A DNA stretch of 10,673 nucleotides from Basidiobolus heterosporus B8920 (taxonomy: Eukaryota; Basidiobolomycota; Basidiobolomycetes; Basidiobolales; Basidiobolaceae). The DNA is taken from positions 1 through 10,673 of the forward strand of contig JNET01031904.1 of NCBI GenBank assembly GCA_000697455.1, given 5' to 3'. Each line of letters starts with the position of its first letter. Position 1 is the stretch's first letter. Of this stretch, positions 1-9,602 are shown one piece after another. The position numbers and the translations under genes are program-made. The notes under the pieces are model-generated. The model ran no database searches. It was not told the origin of the DNA and saw only the letters and a program-made list of their open reading frames with translations.

Positions 1-1699
1 AAGAACCAAAGCGTAAAGTGGGCTTAGTCAATGGGGCAGCATTGAATAGCACATACGCGTTACACACTCACCAGGTTCGGTGAAGATGTAAAGTGGAGAT
101 TAGTGTATTCGTACTGGGCACTGTCCAAGGGCGCTATAGATAAAACTATACAGGTCAATAGATAATCACGGTTATGTGAAAAGGGATTTCGCAAGATCCA
201 GTCAAATTTCGACATTTTCTCGTGCACAATCAGTGAATCTCGAGAAGGCTTGGAAATTGACAACTCTAATTTCAGGTTCAATCTAAACTTCAATGCACTG
301 ACCCCACGCATTTCATTTTGCTTCCAACATGGATTAAATCTACAGTGGCTACTCTTGATGATATCTACAAAGAGTAAGCATCATTGCATTCTAATTGGCA
401 CTCAAGGCAGATGTGAATCATTGCCAATGCTCGCATAATTCTTGATCAGGATGTTGTATTTAGGATCACTAGAAATGTCGTACGAGCATCTAGCTAAGGC
501 TCGAAAGTGTTAGTAGTGATGAGAAACCTTTTAAGTAATATACTTGGTATTCTGGTATTGAAAATTCAGCTATTATACACGTTGAGAACGCGAGGTAATC
601 TGAATCTTTCTTGCATGTATGACCTGTGTGATGCTACTTTGGAATCACCACTACTCACTTTTCACTACCTATAGGATCTTGAGAAACCCTCTAGAAATGG
701 TTAATAGAGAACCCATTTGAGACGAGGATTAAATGAGATAAGCTGGTAAACATAAGAGCCGATATTAAATAAGTGATACCAGGTCCATATAGAATATCAA
801 CAGTTGTCTTACTAAAGAACTCGAAAAGTGATAAATGATCTCCAGGTATTCTCGATTGACGGAGACTTGATGGTAAGATGGAAGTGTGGAGAACGTGTAA
901 TTCGAAGTAAAATATCGTGAGGAAATAGCATAACCATTGAACGAACCAAACTACCGAGGATTCCAATTCACATCTAACTCATACTCAATTGAGTCATTCC
1001 ATATACATATGTACATATCGACTATTATATGATAACCTGATAGTAAGTAATTATGGGGTATCGAAGAGACCAATGAAAAATGTGGAGCTGAAATTCGTCG
1101 ATACAAAGCGAGGTGAACCGGGAAATACTGCCAGTTATCTGGTAAATGTGCTAGTTTCCGGAAAGTGCTACTGTTAGGACTGAAATGACCTGGTTTCAAG
1201 ACCGAAGTATCTATTCCCTTTTTAATGGGTATGTACCTATTTTTTATTTAAGCAAACTGAGATGGCGAGCCAGACTACATCAACATATACTTTCTTTATG
1301 ATACCCATGCAATTGCTTCAATAGTTCCTTTTGAGAGTGACGTCGGGGTAAAGTGTGATAAGAAAATGTGGTAAAACTAGAAAAAATAGGCTAACAAAAA
1401 TATGGTAAAAAATTCCAAATCCTAACTTTGGGTAAATAATAAAAATAGCCGGACAAAGTAGGGAATAGAGGGGATGTTTTATGGGGGTAAATTCCCATTG
1501 ATTAATTGAAACACAGCATTTCTCAGTATAATACATGTAAATCCTGATAGTATCCTGACCATAAGATCCTCACTATCAAACGACTGCTAGAGATGAACGG
1601 GCACATTAACCCATGCTGGGGTGAAATGAAATTTATGTCAAAACGCAACCTCAACATTTAGCCACCAACTGGAAAATGTTTTTACAATGAAAGCGTATT
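1..1699. other. gene-poor left flank
   Basis: No gene is supported here. Open frames on both strands are short and overlap each other, and none resembles a family I know. The first 80 bases are open in one plus frame (3-80, stop at 81) and contain a PKRKV-like basic run. That could be the tail of a gene lying further left, but 26 codons is well within chance. Positions 1360-1480 are purine-rich on the plus strand. The short palindrome TACATATGTA lies near 1006-1015 and GCAATTGC near 1308-1315. Confidence 0.5.
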
Positions 1700-1705
1700 T
1701 TTATT
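1700..1705 (-). promoter_or_regulatory. possible polyadenylation signal of the eL15 gene
   Basis: The minus strand reads AATAAA here, about 30 nt past the eL15 stop codon, in an A-rich stretch. This is the expected place and motif for a fungal 3' end signal. Fungal poly(A) signals are loose, so the match is suggestive only. Confidence 0.4.
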
Positions 1706-1735
1706 TTCTGCGATAATGCTGCGAGACTAAAAGAC

Positions 1736-2350
1736 TTAACGATAACGTCTAAGTGACAAAGTGTTTCTCTTAATCCAGTTATTGCGTCTGCCAGACCCGA
1801 TGGTCTTATTGAAGGCGTGTCCCTTGCCATGACCTCTGTTCTTTTTACCGATGGCGGTAAGACCACGGGCTTCACGACGCTTGTGAACAGGGTTGCAGAT
1901 CCAGTTGATACGAGCATCACGACGAATAGCCTTGTGTGAAGGGTCTACGAGGATGACCTCATAATATTTGTATGTAGAGTCCTGGTTAACCCAGTATGAA
2001 TTCAAGACTCTCAAGTTAGCACACTTACGACCAACACGTTCCTCGGCAGTAGCACGAAGGGAACGTTGGTATTTGAGATGGTTGATACCCTGGTTCACAG
2101 GCTTACCGAATTGAGCACCCTTAGCAACAGGTCTCTTACGGTTACCGCGACGAACACGGATACGATAAATAACGTATCCTTGCTTGGCCTTGTATCCTAA
2201 ACGACGAGCCTTATCAGGACGGGAAGGACGGGAGGCACGATGGATAACATTCAATTGTCTGTACTCCCAGCAACGAACGCGAAGCAAAAAGCCCATAACG
2301 TCAGACTGCTTTTTCTTGTACAATTCTTCAATGTACTTGTAGGCACCCAT
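1736..2350 (-). CDS. RPL15: 60S ribosomal protein eL15, complete and intronless
   Basis: This encodes a 204-residue protein that is clearly eukaryotic large-subunit protein eL15. It is a very basic rRNA-binding protein of the cytosolic 60S subunit, packed among 25S/5.8S rRNA helices. It begins [18 protein letters not shown] and contains the family hallmarks [60 protein letters not shown], and the end motif NTLSL..RYR. The length equals that of yeast and human eL15 as I recall them. The start is secure because the N-terminus aligns from residue 1 and the leader is AACAACAACA, giving A at -3 of the ATG. Codon choice is strongly biased (many AAG, TAC, GTC, ATC), as expected for a highly expressed gene. 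There is no intron in the coding region. Oddities are Gly20, where yeast and human have Arg, and Arg in the LWRYR/LHRYR position near the C-terminus, which already varies between kingdoms. The gene diverges from the Cyc8/Ssn6 gene. Confidence 0.98.
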   Translation of the reverse strand: MGAYKYIEELYKKKQSDVMGFLLRVRCWEYRQLNVIHRASRPSRPDKARRLGYKAKQGYVIYRIRVRRGNRKRPVAKGAQFGKPVNQGINHLKYQRSLRATAEERVGRKCANLRVLNSYWVNQDSTYKYYEVILVDPSHKAIRRDARINWICNPVHKRREARGLTAIGKKNRGHGKGHAFNKTIGSGRRNNWIKRNTLSLRRYR

Positions 2351-2370
2351 TGTTGTTGTTGATTACCGAC

Positions 2371-2478
2371 CTAAACGCAAGAGTCTAAATATATTTGTAC
2401 TCGATGGATGGAAACGAAGCGATATGGATAGCAGAAATCGATCTATTCGCTCACTAAAATCCTGGAAAAAACTTTTAC
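2371..2478 (-). other. possible 5'UTR intron of the eL15 gene
   Basis: Reading the minus strand, TTTGAG is followed by a good donor, GTAAAAG (2478 downward). A T-rich acceptor, TTGCGTTTAG, ends at 2371, 20 nt before the start codon. The 108-nt interval would be longer than the introns of the neighbouring gene, but leader introns often are. If real, the coding region is intronless while the leader is spliced. The rival reading is that this stretch is core promoter, since it also contains a TATA-like AAATATATTTA (2386-2396). Confidence 0.3.
2386..2396 (-). promoter_or_regulatory. TATA-like element upstream of the eL15 gene
   Basis: The minus strand reads AAATATATTTA about 36-46 nt before the start codon. 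If it acts as a TATA box, transcription would begin very close to the ATG. It conflicts with the 5'UTR-intron model, in which it would be intronic. Confidence 0.22.
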
Positions 2479-2480
2479 CT

Positions 2481-2514
2481 CAAACCACGAAGAAAGGGTA
2501 AAGAGAGAGGTTTG
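2481..2514 (-). promoter_or_regulatory. pyrimidine-rich promoter/leader tract of the eL15 gene
   Basis: On the minus strand this stretch is almost all C and T (CCTCTCTCTTTACCCTTTCT and onward). It is bounded by a 6-bp inverted repeat, CAAACC (2481-2486) and GGTTTG (2509-2514). Pyrimidine tracts commonly mark transcription starts or activator sites in fungal ribosomal protein genes. The ACCCTTTC core only loosely recalls the fission yeast HomolE box. Its role here is inferred. Confidence 0.3.
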
Positions 2515-2741
2515 ATAGCCACACAATTTTGCATTTATTACTTGACTTAGTTCAACTCGGGATCAGGATTCTGATTTTCGGATTGAACGATGTACAAATT
2601 TAATTTAATTTTTATTTTAATTGTTGCTAATTTATTACACTGAAACTAATCTTAATCGTGTTTACTGCAAATGGCACATTCTGGATAATATCTGTAGCTT
2701 CAAAATATTGCCAAGGTGTTGAAGGGCAGAATCTTTGGCTC

Positions 2742-2761
2742 TCATGTATAATCATGTATAA
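2742..2761. repeat. 10-bp tandem duplication
   Basis: TCATGTATAA occurs twice head to tail in AT-rich sequence. This is a minor local duplication with no evident function. Confidence 0.7.
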
Positions 2762-4486
2762 TAATAAGTAAATATAAAATATGGATGTGCTTCAAAGTTC
2801 CTATGTATTCTCGAGAAGACGGGCATGGATCCAACTCTAAAGTCAAATACCAGAGTGTATTAGACATCCCAACTATGCATTGAAATTCATTTATGAAGAT
2901 CATTTGTGAGGTAGAGCTGGATGTATGGTAAAAGTGATCGCTGAGTCTACTCATCAGACACCTTGCCTCCTCCTCAAGCGTTTCAATCGCAAGAAACAAG
3001 CACCATTAATCAGATGACCTAGAATTGGGATCAGGTATTGGCCTACTTGCTCATACTGAAACAGTTCCAAAACATGTAGGATGAAGACGAAGGTGTATAA
3101 TGCCACTAATCAGTAAATACCGGAGTTTTTGATCATAGATAGAAATTTTATACAAATAAACAGCAATTCGTCTGTTATCTACTCTTGTGACACCGTATTT
3201 CCTACAATTAATGACACCTAACAAATTTATTGGTTCTACAAAACCAACGGATCAGCTTAACTCGCCTTGACTTTCTTATAGGAGGCCTGTGATCAAGCAC
3301 ATGGATTATAATCATCACCTTCAAGTCCATCCATAGCCGAAATTAGCTTCGACCTCGAACCTTGACACAATCCAATTCATTTTCAGAGCGCTGCTATGAC
3401 AACAGATTCCTAGAGTTGCATCTGATTCTTTGCCACACCATAGGTGTTTGACTTCATCATGAATATCACCGTTGCGTTACTCTGATACAATTCAATACCT
3501 TTCCATACATGGACTGTGGATTCCCCACAATAAGTCGCTCTGCGAGCTGAGCTGGTTGGTCGTTCTTTGCCATCATATCAGGAGCAATTCCAAAATATAT
3601 CGATATTGAAGGTGTAACTGAGCATCTATACTTAATTAGGCAAAGGTTGACGTGATGCGAAAAGAACAGATAATAGTCTACACTCCTAACCCCCAACCGT
3701 TAAGAGGCGCTCATAGGGACACAGTGACAACAGCATTGGATTACATTAAGCATATAGTATTCTTCAAGCGTTTTTACATTTAGGTAGTTGAATGAGACCT
3801 ATTAATTATTTAGGGTTCACACTTTCATTTTCAGAATGTAACCTGATGTAACTCAGCCTGGTGATGTAACCATTAGTGCGACTCTAATACAGGGTGGTGA
3901 TTAGGTAAATGGAGCACGGATATTGAACACCCAATCAACTATCCTTGTGTATATCGTAGTTATCTAAGCTAGAGCCGCTAATGCTGCTATGTAAGTACGC
4001 AGACAACAAACCCCACATGCGTTAATTCATCCTTGAGATCTTTTCCCAGTTATCGGGTTATCGTACAATGACGGTAACTGACATCACCTGTAGTTCATTT
4101 GATCACCTCGGAGTGTCTAGATCATTGCACTTGGACCACCGATTGAGACACCAAGATTAGGTTTATCGAATGTTCTACGGTAGAATGCATACATACCATA
4201 CCATACTGCAGGTTTACAGTGACTTCAAAGGGGCAAGCAGATGAATTGTTCCATAAAACCTTGGGTGCTTGGAAAGTTTACTAATTCTGAAAGCTCGTGA
4301 CAGCTGATAGTCTGAAAGAAGAAACTCATTCGGCGCAGATGCATCAACCGCTTAAACTCCCCTTGCACTCAAACTTTCCATATTCTTGCTAGGGATGGGC
4401 CAATCGTGAGAATCAATGTTTGTTATAGACAAGGGCACATATATCCATATATACTCAGTGAGACGGTGATTCAATACTAGGTCTCT

Positions 4487-4502
4487 ATTCACCCGGGTGA
4501 AT
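4487..4502. repeat. perfect 16-bp palindrome
   Basis: ATTCACCCGGGTGAAT equals its own reverse complement over 16 bases, with a GC-rich centre in AT-richer surroundings. It lies 1.2 kb upstream of the Cyc8 start and 2.1 kb upstream of the eL15 start. A homodimeric DNA-binding protein site is possible. Chance alone would give roughly 0.15 such palindromes in a window this size. Confidence 0.85.
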
Positions 4503-5570
4503 CGAGGATTCCAAGGAGGATCCGATCACACACTCACCTAAAACTGATACATTTTGAACAACTGTTGCTCCAATATTAATTGCCTTTTTCAGCAAAGGGC
4601 CCTCAGGATTTTTGATTAGGCACTTAGCTTGATGCTTGAGCGCATGTCTCTTTTGGTAGCCCTGGTGTTCAAGTTCAATGTGTAACAGCGCGAACTGTGG
4701 TGTATTTATATGTGCAGGGTTGATGCTAATTTATCATATCAGTCGGCCTAACAATTGTTCGTATTCAGTGTACAGTGAGTATAGTACAGGAGGAACTAGA
4801 AATAAGACACACGTAATCAGTCAGCCCGATATGTTATTTTTTGTCGCGGACTCCTCAAAAACTAATGCTCTATTGAGACAGTAAAATAGACTCGGTCGAA
4901 TGTTGGATCTATTGAAGGCCAGTCTCTGAATGAACTGGAAGTCTAGTCTCCTTAGAAGCATTAGATGACAACTGGGTCATCGCTGTGTTGTTTATCGAGA
5001 ATACTCAGCAAAGTAAGATTCGTTTCAAACGGCCACAGGGTGTGTTCATGTTTCTAGAAAGAGTTCTATAGTGAAGGGCAAGTCATATCAAGGTAGCCAC
5101 TATCCTCTTTGGATTTCACATCCGATACCTATTCGGCATCAGTACTAATTTTGGCCCGGCTCCAAAAATAGAAGCCTGACCCAAAGATATCGCTCTTTTA
5201 CTCCAAGAATCTATCCAAAAGCATTCATAAATCAAAATATATTAGGTCGAAACAACTTATTTCTACTTGGCGATTTGAATCATTCATTGTTGGACATGCA
5301 GTATTTATTCAGTTCTTTAATATGAGATACCTATTTGAAAGCCACGTAATAATATTGAAATCGATAATTTCTGGTTTTTGCCAAATCTAGTGTGTCCTTG
5401 TTCCTGTTTGGAGATTGTCTTGTACAACATATTTGCTCTCCTTTGCTCTGGACCAGAATTATATTAACCTGCTTGATTCCCTTTTCTTGACGTAGTCCGT
5501 TCATCTTCGGGTAATGCCAACTTTTTAGTATCAGTGCTCACTAAACAAATTTTACTAAATCATTTCAAAT

Positions 5571-5694
5571 GTAGTTCCTCTTTTTTTTGTTGACGAAGTC
5601 ATAGACTCAAATACCAAAGTAGCAGCCTCCTATTTCGTGCTGTTGTCCTTCCCTTTCAATCAAGCTGTCTACTCCAGGTACAACTCCAGCCACA
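5571..5694 (+). promoter_or_regulatory. proximal promoter/5' leader of the Cyc8 gene
   Basis: An 8-T run (5581-5588) inside a pyrimidine-rich patch is followed by further pyrimidine-rich leader sequence up to the start codon. Poly(dT) tracts of this kind often sit in nucleosome-poor fungal promoters. There is no other ATG in the coding frame between an in-frame TAG at 5620 and the chosen start, which supports 5695 as the initiator. I see no clear TATA box. Confidence 0.35.
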
Positions 5695-8600
5695 ATGGCT
5701 GCTGCACCGGCTTCTCAACCAATGTCATCTGCTCAAAAGTTGATGTCTTTGAATGAACAAACGTGGTTACAAATAGGTATGCTAACCTGAAATTCAAAAA
5801 ATTCCATCCTGTGACTAATTATACAAAACATTAGGTGCGTTGGCTGAACTTATGCAGGAATTCGATCGTGCTATGGTAGCTTACGAAGCTACTCTACGAC
5901 ACAACCCTTATTCCGTTCCTGCTCTTACTCAAATTGCCTCTTTATGTAGAGGCCGTGAGCAATTTCCTAAAGTTGGTGTTTTCAACGTTCGCGTTTTTAA
6001 ACTTTCTCTTCTGACCACTTTTATCAAGGCTGTTGAATACTTCCAACGGATTCTTAACATCGAGCAAAATAACGGTGAGATTTGGGGTGCTCTAGGACAC
6101 TGTTATCTTATGATGGACGACCTGCAAAAAGCGTACACCGCTTATCAGCAGGCACTCTACCATCTTTCTAATCCAAAGGTAATACCCGATATATCCTAGT
6201 TTTTATCTCTTTCTAGCCGTAAAAACACTCCATATTAACCGGAACTCCTTAGGAACCCAAGCTTTGGTACGGAATCGGAATACTATATGACCGGTACCAG
6301 TCTTTGGAACACGCTGAGGAGGCATTTTCTGCCGTGTTGCGAATGGATCCTAAATTCGAGAAAGCTAACGAGATTTATTTTCGACTTGGTATTATTTACA
6401 AACAGCAACAAAAACACGATTGTAGTTTGCAGGTGCATTCTATATACTATCTTTTACCTTTTTAGATCTTCTTCTTAATATTTAATAGTGTTTCCAATAT
6501 CTTCTTCGCTCGCCCCCTCGCCCGCTCACCGAGGTAGATATATGGTTTCAGATTGGCCACGTTTATGAACAACAAAAAGAGGTACAGACCACTCTTGGAT
6601 AATCAACCATACTTTGATTATGATCAACTAACTACTTCCAATAGTTTCAACTTGCTAAAGAAGCCTACGAAAGAGTACTTACCGAGAACCCCAACCATGC
6701 TAAGGTTCTACAACAGCTGGGCTGGCTTTACCACCAGTCAAACACTCCTTTCGTTAATCAAGATACCGCGATTGGATACTTAACCAAGTCACTCGAAGCT
6801 GGTGAGTAGTATTTTATCTACAGTATAAAAGTACTGCATTAATCATAACCTGTTTATAGATAGCGTGGATGCACAGACATGGTATCTACTGGGTCGTTGC
6901 TATATGGCACAACAAAAGTACAACAAAGCCTATGAAGCTTACCAGCAGGCTGTGTACGTAGTTGGTATACAATCATCATGATTTCTCAAGTTAATCGTTG
7001 CGATGTAGGTACCGTGATGGTAAAAACCCTACTTTCTGGTGCTCTATTGGTGTTCTCTATTTTCAGATTCAGCAGGTGAGCCATCTACTGCCGTAAATCT
7101 TCACAAAACAAAGTTAGAAGCTTAACCGATTTTGATTTGGCAGTATCGCGACGCATTGGATGCTTATAGCAGAGCGATTAGGCTCAACCCTTACATCAGC
7201 GAGGTTTGGTATGACCTGGGTACTTTGTATGAGTCGTGTAACAATCAAATCAACGATGCCATTGATGCTTATCAACGTGCTGCTGAGCTTGATCCTAACA
7301 ATCCCCACATAAAACAACGATTGCTTTTGCTGAGAAACGCTCAAAGTGGAGGGTACAAGTGATTTCAAAATGATCTCCATACTACACATCAGATCAGCTC
7401 TAATAACTTTCAATTAGTCCCCCGAGTAATAGCGCTCCTGTTCCTCAGGATATCAATCTTTCTACGTATCAAAATAGCACCTCAACTATGGCAGGCGTTC
7501 CTCCTCAGCTTAGTGCGGTAAGTATGAATACGATGCTTCATTCTCCGAACTTCGATTCTCAATCATATTCGCAACAGAATCTAGGGCCTACTTTGAATGG
7601 ACCACCTCAAAATACCGCAGATTACCCTCCGAGGTCTCAGGATGGTAGGCTTGGAGGACATCTTCCACCTTTGGTAAATATGCAGCATGCCTCCTTATCT
7701 TCTGATTTAAAATTAACCAAACACCAGTCTGGTCCACCCAACGAATTACTTAGGAGTGGAAGAGATGCAACCGCTGCACCACCACCATTTAATCAACACC
7801 CGCGGGAAAATCCTCAAAGAATACCTGACATGATGAACGGAGAGAGGGGGCCTTATCTGGATGAAAGACCGCAATCTTATATGAGTCCTCAAAAAGACCC
7901 GAAATCTTTCAACAATGGCAACTATACTTCTGGACCTCCTCAGGATTATCGAATGCCATCGAAGCTGCCTAATGTACCATCGCCGGTAATGCGGCCACCA
8001 TTAGAAACACACTCTTCCCACTACATGCAGATGCCTCATCGCGAGTCTTCCTTTGGCGAACGGAGAACTGATATGGAGATGGATCATAGCAAAGTTAACC
8101 AAGAATCTTTGAATAGACAAAGTAATATTGTAAACCCATATCCAAGAAACGAAGTTCATTCTTTTGGATCAGTAGAAAGGTCGCCCAGAATGTACTCCAA
8201 CGAGTTTTCTCACAGTACAGATCCAAACAGAAGGTCTGTGGGCGTAGGCGTTCCTGGCTCATCACCCTTGTCTATGATGAAAGATCAAAAGAATCATATG
8301 TTACCTTCTGATGATAGAAGGTTGGTTTACCTCTCGTAAAGTTTGTTCAACATAGATACTGATCTTTTGTTTAGCATTAGAAATAGCCCTGTAGCTGCAG
8401 TTAAGGAGATTAGAACACTGACACCATCACCTGTATCTACATGCAATGAGGGTAGGTATTCGGATATCAAGAGAGCCAGCGTGCCACCTGAAATTCGTAA
8501 CATGAAGGAAAGTCCTACCTCTCATCATACCCGACTGGAGGGAATAAATAGAGCCAACAACTACTCCCCTCTTTCTGCTCGAACTGATAGGCCTACTGGT

Positions 8601-8861
8601 ATGGGCATACCTTCTCGCCAAGTAGATGAAGATTACGACGGAGCAGAAGCACTTGTCGGTATTAGTGAAAAAGTTCTAAGTGCCGGGCGACAGCCAGACA
8701 TCAAAGAAGTAAGATATATTTCATAGATTGTACAGTATTAGTAGAATACAAACCAATAATTCATCTAGGGCTTTGCACCAGAACATAGGCCGGGCTCAGT
8801 CCCTCTTGGTGGGCACCATTCGTCGCCGCGACAGTCTGAGTCTCAACCAAAATCTAGTTAA
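5695..8861 (+). CDS. CYC8: general transcriptional corepressor Cyc8/Ssn6, TPR protein, 12 exons
   Basis: Joined exons: 5695-5776, 5835-5971, 6029-6178, 6253-6432, 6489-6581, 6645-6801, 6860-6953, 7009-7075, 7144-7352, 7418-8320, 8375-8708, 8769-8861. They total 2499 nt, an 832-residue nuclear protein. Every junction keeps the frame and the conserved TPR spacing. Ten TPR repeats occupy about residues 23-374 (for example WGALGHCYLMMDDLQKAYTA and WYLLGRCYMAQQKYNKAYEA). The segments LRMDPKFEKANEIYFRLGII and IWFQIGHVYEQQKE are typical of Cyc8/Ssn6. The tail (391-832) is a disordered Pro/Ser/Asn/Met-rich region with a VDEDYDGAEALVGIS acidic patch at 774-788. In the known family the TPRs bind Tup1 and sequence-specific repressors to silence regulated genes. 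The TPRs also resemble those of KDM6/UTX demethylases, but no JmjC domain follows. The protein is shorter than the yeast protein (about 966 residues as I recall). The start has a good context (CACAATGG). Identity is very sure; single splice sites less so, with intron 2 weakest. Confidence 0.94.
5972..6028 (+). other. Cyc8 intron 2: 57 nt, in frame and stopless
   Basis: Removing it joins FPK to AVEYF, restoring the usual TPR 2 spacing. It begins with the weak donor GTTGGT, has a CTGAC branch sequence at 6011-6015 and ends in the weak acceptor CAAG. The length is a multiple of three and no stop codon lies in frame. The unspliced mRNA would therefore encode 19 extra, largely hydrophobic residues between the two helices of TPR 2. 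Confidence 0.8.
7418..8861 (+). other. region encoding the disordered C-terminal tail of Cyc8
   Basis: The last three exons (7418-8320, 8375-8708, 8769-8861) encode residues 390-832. The region is rich in Pro, Ser, Asn, Gln, Arg and Met, with no globular domain I can recognise. It has many proline-directed Ser/Thr sites, such as RTLTPSPVS and SPLSAR, so phosphorylation is plausible. The one compact feature is the acidic patch VDEDYDGAEALVGIS at residues 774-788. From memory, similar VDEDYD-plus-Ala-Leu patches occur in other fungal Ssn6-like proteins. Confidence 0.75.
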
Positions 8862-9589
8862 ATCATGAAGTAGCCGTTCTACCACTAAGTCAACTTTAGA
8901 TTATGCCCTAGTCCTTAAAAATCAATGTTACAGTAAAAGCCATCATCATGGGATGACTCATCACAGCGCAATACCTATCCGAGTAACCATATTTGGAGCA
9001 GCCCCTTGGCCATTGTACCTCCACCTTTTGAAATCGTTACCTCTTATGTACCTATCTCCATTTTCCTAAAGTTCCACTGTACTAGACGAATTCACACAAA
9101 CTGACCAGGATTGCCAATATCTTGCGAGAGAGATCTCGACTCACTTTTTTTTCATGCCAAGTTAGCGCAAGATGGGGTTCATACCGAGGGGAGATAACCT
9201 CATGAGTACATTAAATTCATATCATATCTATTTGCTAAACATACGAGTTGGATCCGCCTGGTGACAAAGCCAAAGCACTTCAATGGCTCAACGTTGACTT
9301 GTATTTGCAGGTATTCCCATAGATTGATCTGGATCGGTATTGAGAACTTCCGCCGTTTCTCACTTTATCACAAATCAGCACAGAAAGCTCTGGTGTGTTT
9401 CCATCCACAGATACCAACAGGGGCGGAAACCGGATCATACATTCGTGTCCTTAGGAGAAAGTGGTCAAATCAATGATTCAGTCATGGTTTGCAGCTTCAC
9501 TGCTTCCTCAGAATGCAACACAAGTATCAAGATCAACTTCGAGAAGTCACCATTCCATCAGTGGCACTACGTTTCCATCGATAGTGAGT

Positions 9590-9602
9590 CACACACACAC
9601 AC
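9590..9602. repeat. short CA microsatellite
   Basis: About six CA dinucleotides in a row follow a GTGAGT sequence. It is too short to be notable by itself. Confidence 0.7.

Larger units (their letters stand above)
2515..5570. other. long intergenic region between divergent eL15 and Cyc8 genes
   Basis: About 3 kb without a supportable gene. It holds an AT-rich tract (about 2595-2636), a 10-bp tandem duplication (2742-2761), a 6-bp hairpin TTGGTT/AACCAA (3230-3247), a short hairpin TTCTAC-G-GTAGAA (4173-4185) and a 16-bp palindrome (4487-4502). Open frames of 60-85 codons occur on both strands, as expected by chance over this length. None shows a recognisable family or a convincing chain of splice sites. 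No terminal repeats, reverse transcriptase, transposase or capsid motif was seen. Confidence 0.5.

Noticed and set aside
61-71. GTGAGTGTGT-type donor sequences on the minus strand at about 61-71 and 4530-4540
   Set aside because: They match donor consensus but no convincing coding exon ends at either one.
275-285. tRNA B-box-like GGTTCAATCTA, with similar matches near 3350 (minus strand) and 10342
   Set aside because: The flanking bases do not pair into a T-arm or an acceptor stem, and no A-box lies at the right distance.
691-966. 91-codon hydrophobic minus-strand open frame
   Set aside because: It starts at TTG rather than ATG, overlaps other open frames, has no recognisable family, and its length is within chance for this composition.
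951-1199. 82-codon minus-strand frame and an overlapping 62-codon plus-strand frame (989-1177)
   Set aside because: They overlap on opposite strands, begin with TTG or a weak ATG, and show no family resemblance.
1651-1920. 89-codon minus-strand frame inside the eL15 gene
   Set aside because: It is a shadow in another frame of the strongly conserved eL15 coding sequence.
2742-2999. 85-codon minus-strand frame with an adjacent open stretch up to about 3098 in another frame
   Set aside because: Joining them as exons gave no consistent donor and acceptor pair, and no known protein was recognised.
3466-3696. 76-codon minus-strand frame
   Set aside because: Parts look protein-like in two different frames, which is typical of chance; no family was recognised.
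6287-6783. Plus-strand open frames at 6287-6478 and 6553-6783
   Set aside because: They are out-of-frame readings across Cyc8 exons 4-6 and their introns; the conserved TPR sequence lies in the other frame.
7114-7413. 99-codon minus-strand frame
   Set aside because: It is antisense to Cyc8 exon 9, which encodes TPR repeats 9 and 10.
5695-8861. Reading the TPR gene as a KDM6/UTX histone demethylase
   Set aside because: The TPRs are related, but the tail is disordered and ends at 8861 without a JmjC domain, while the TPR sequence follows fungal Cyc8/Ssn6.
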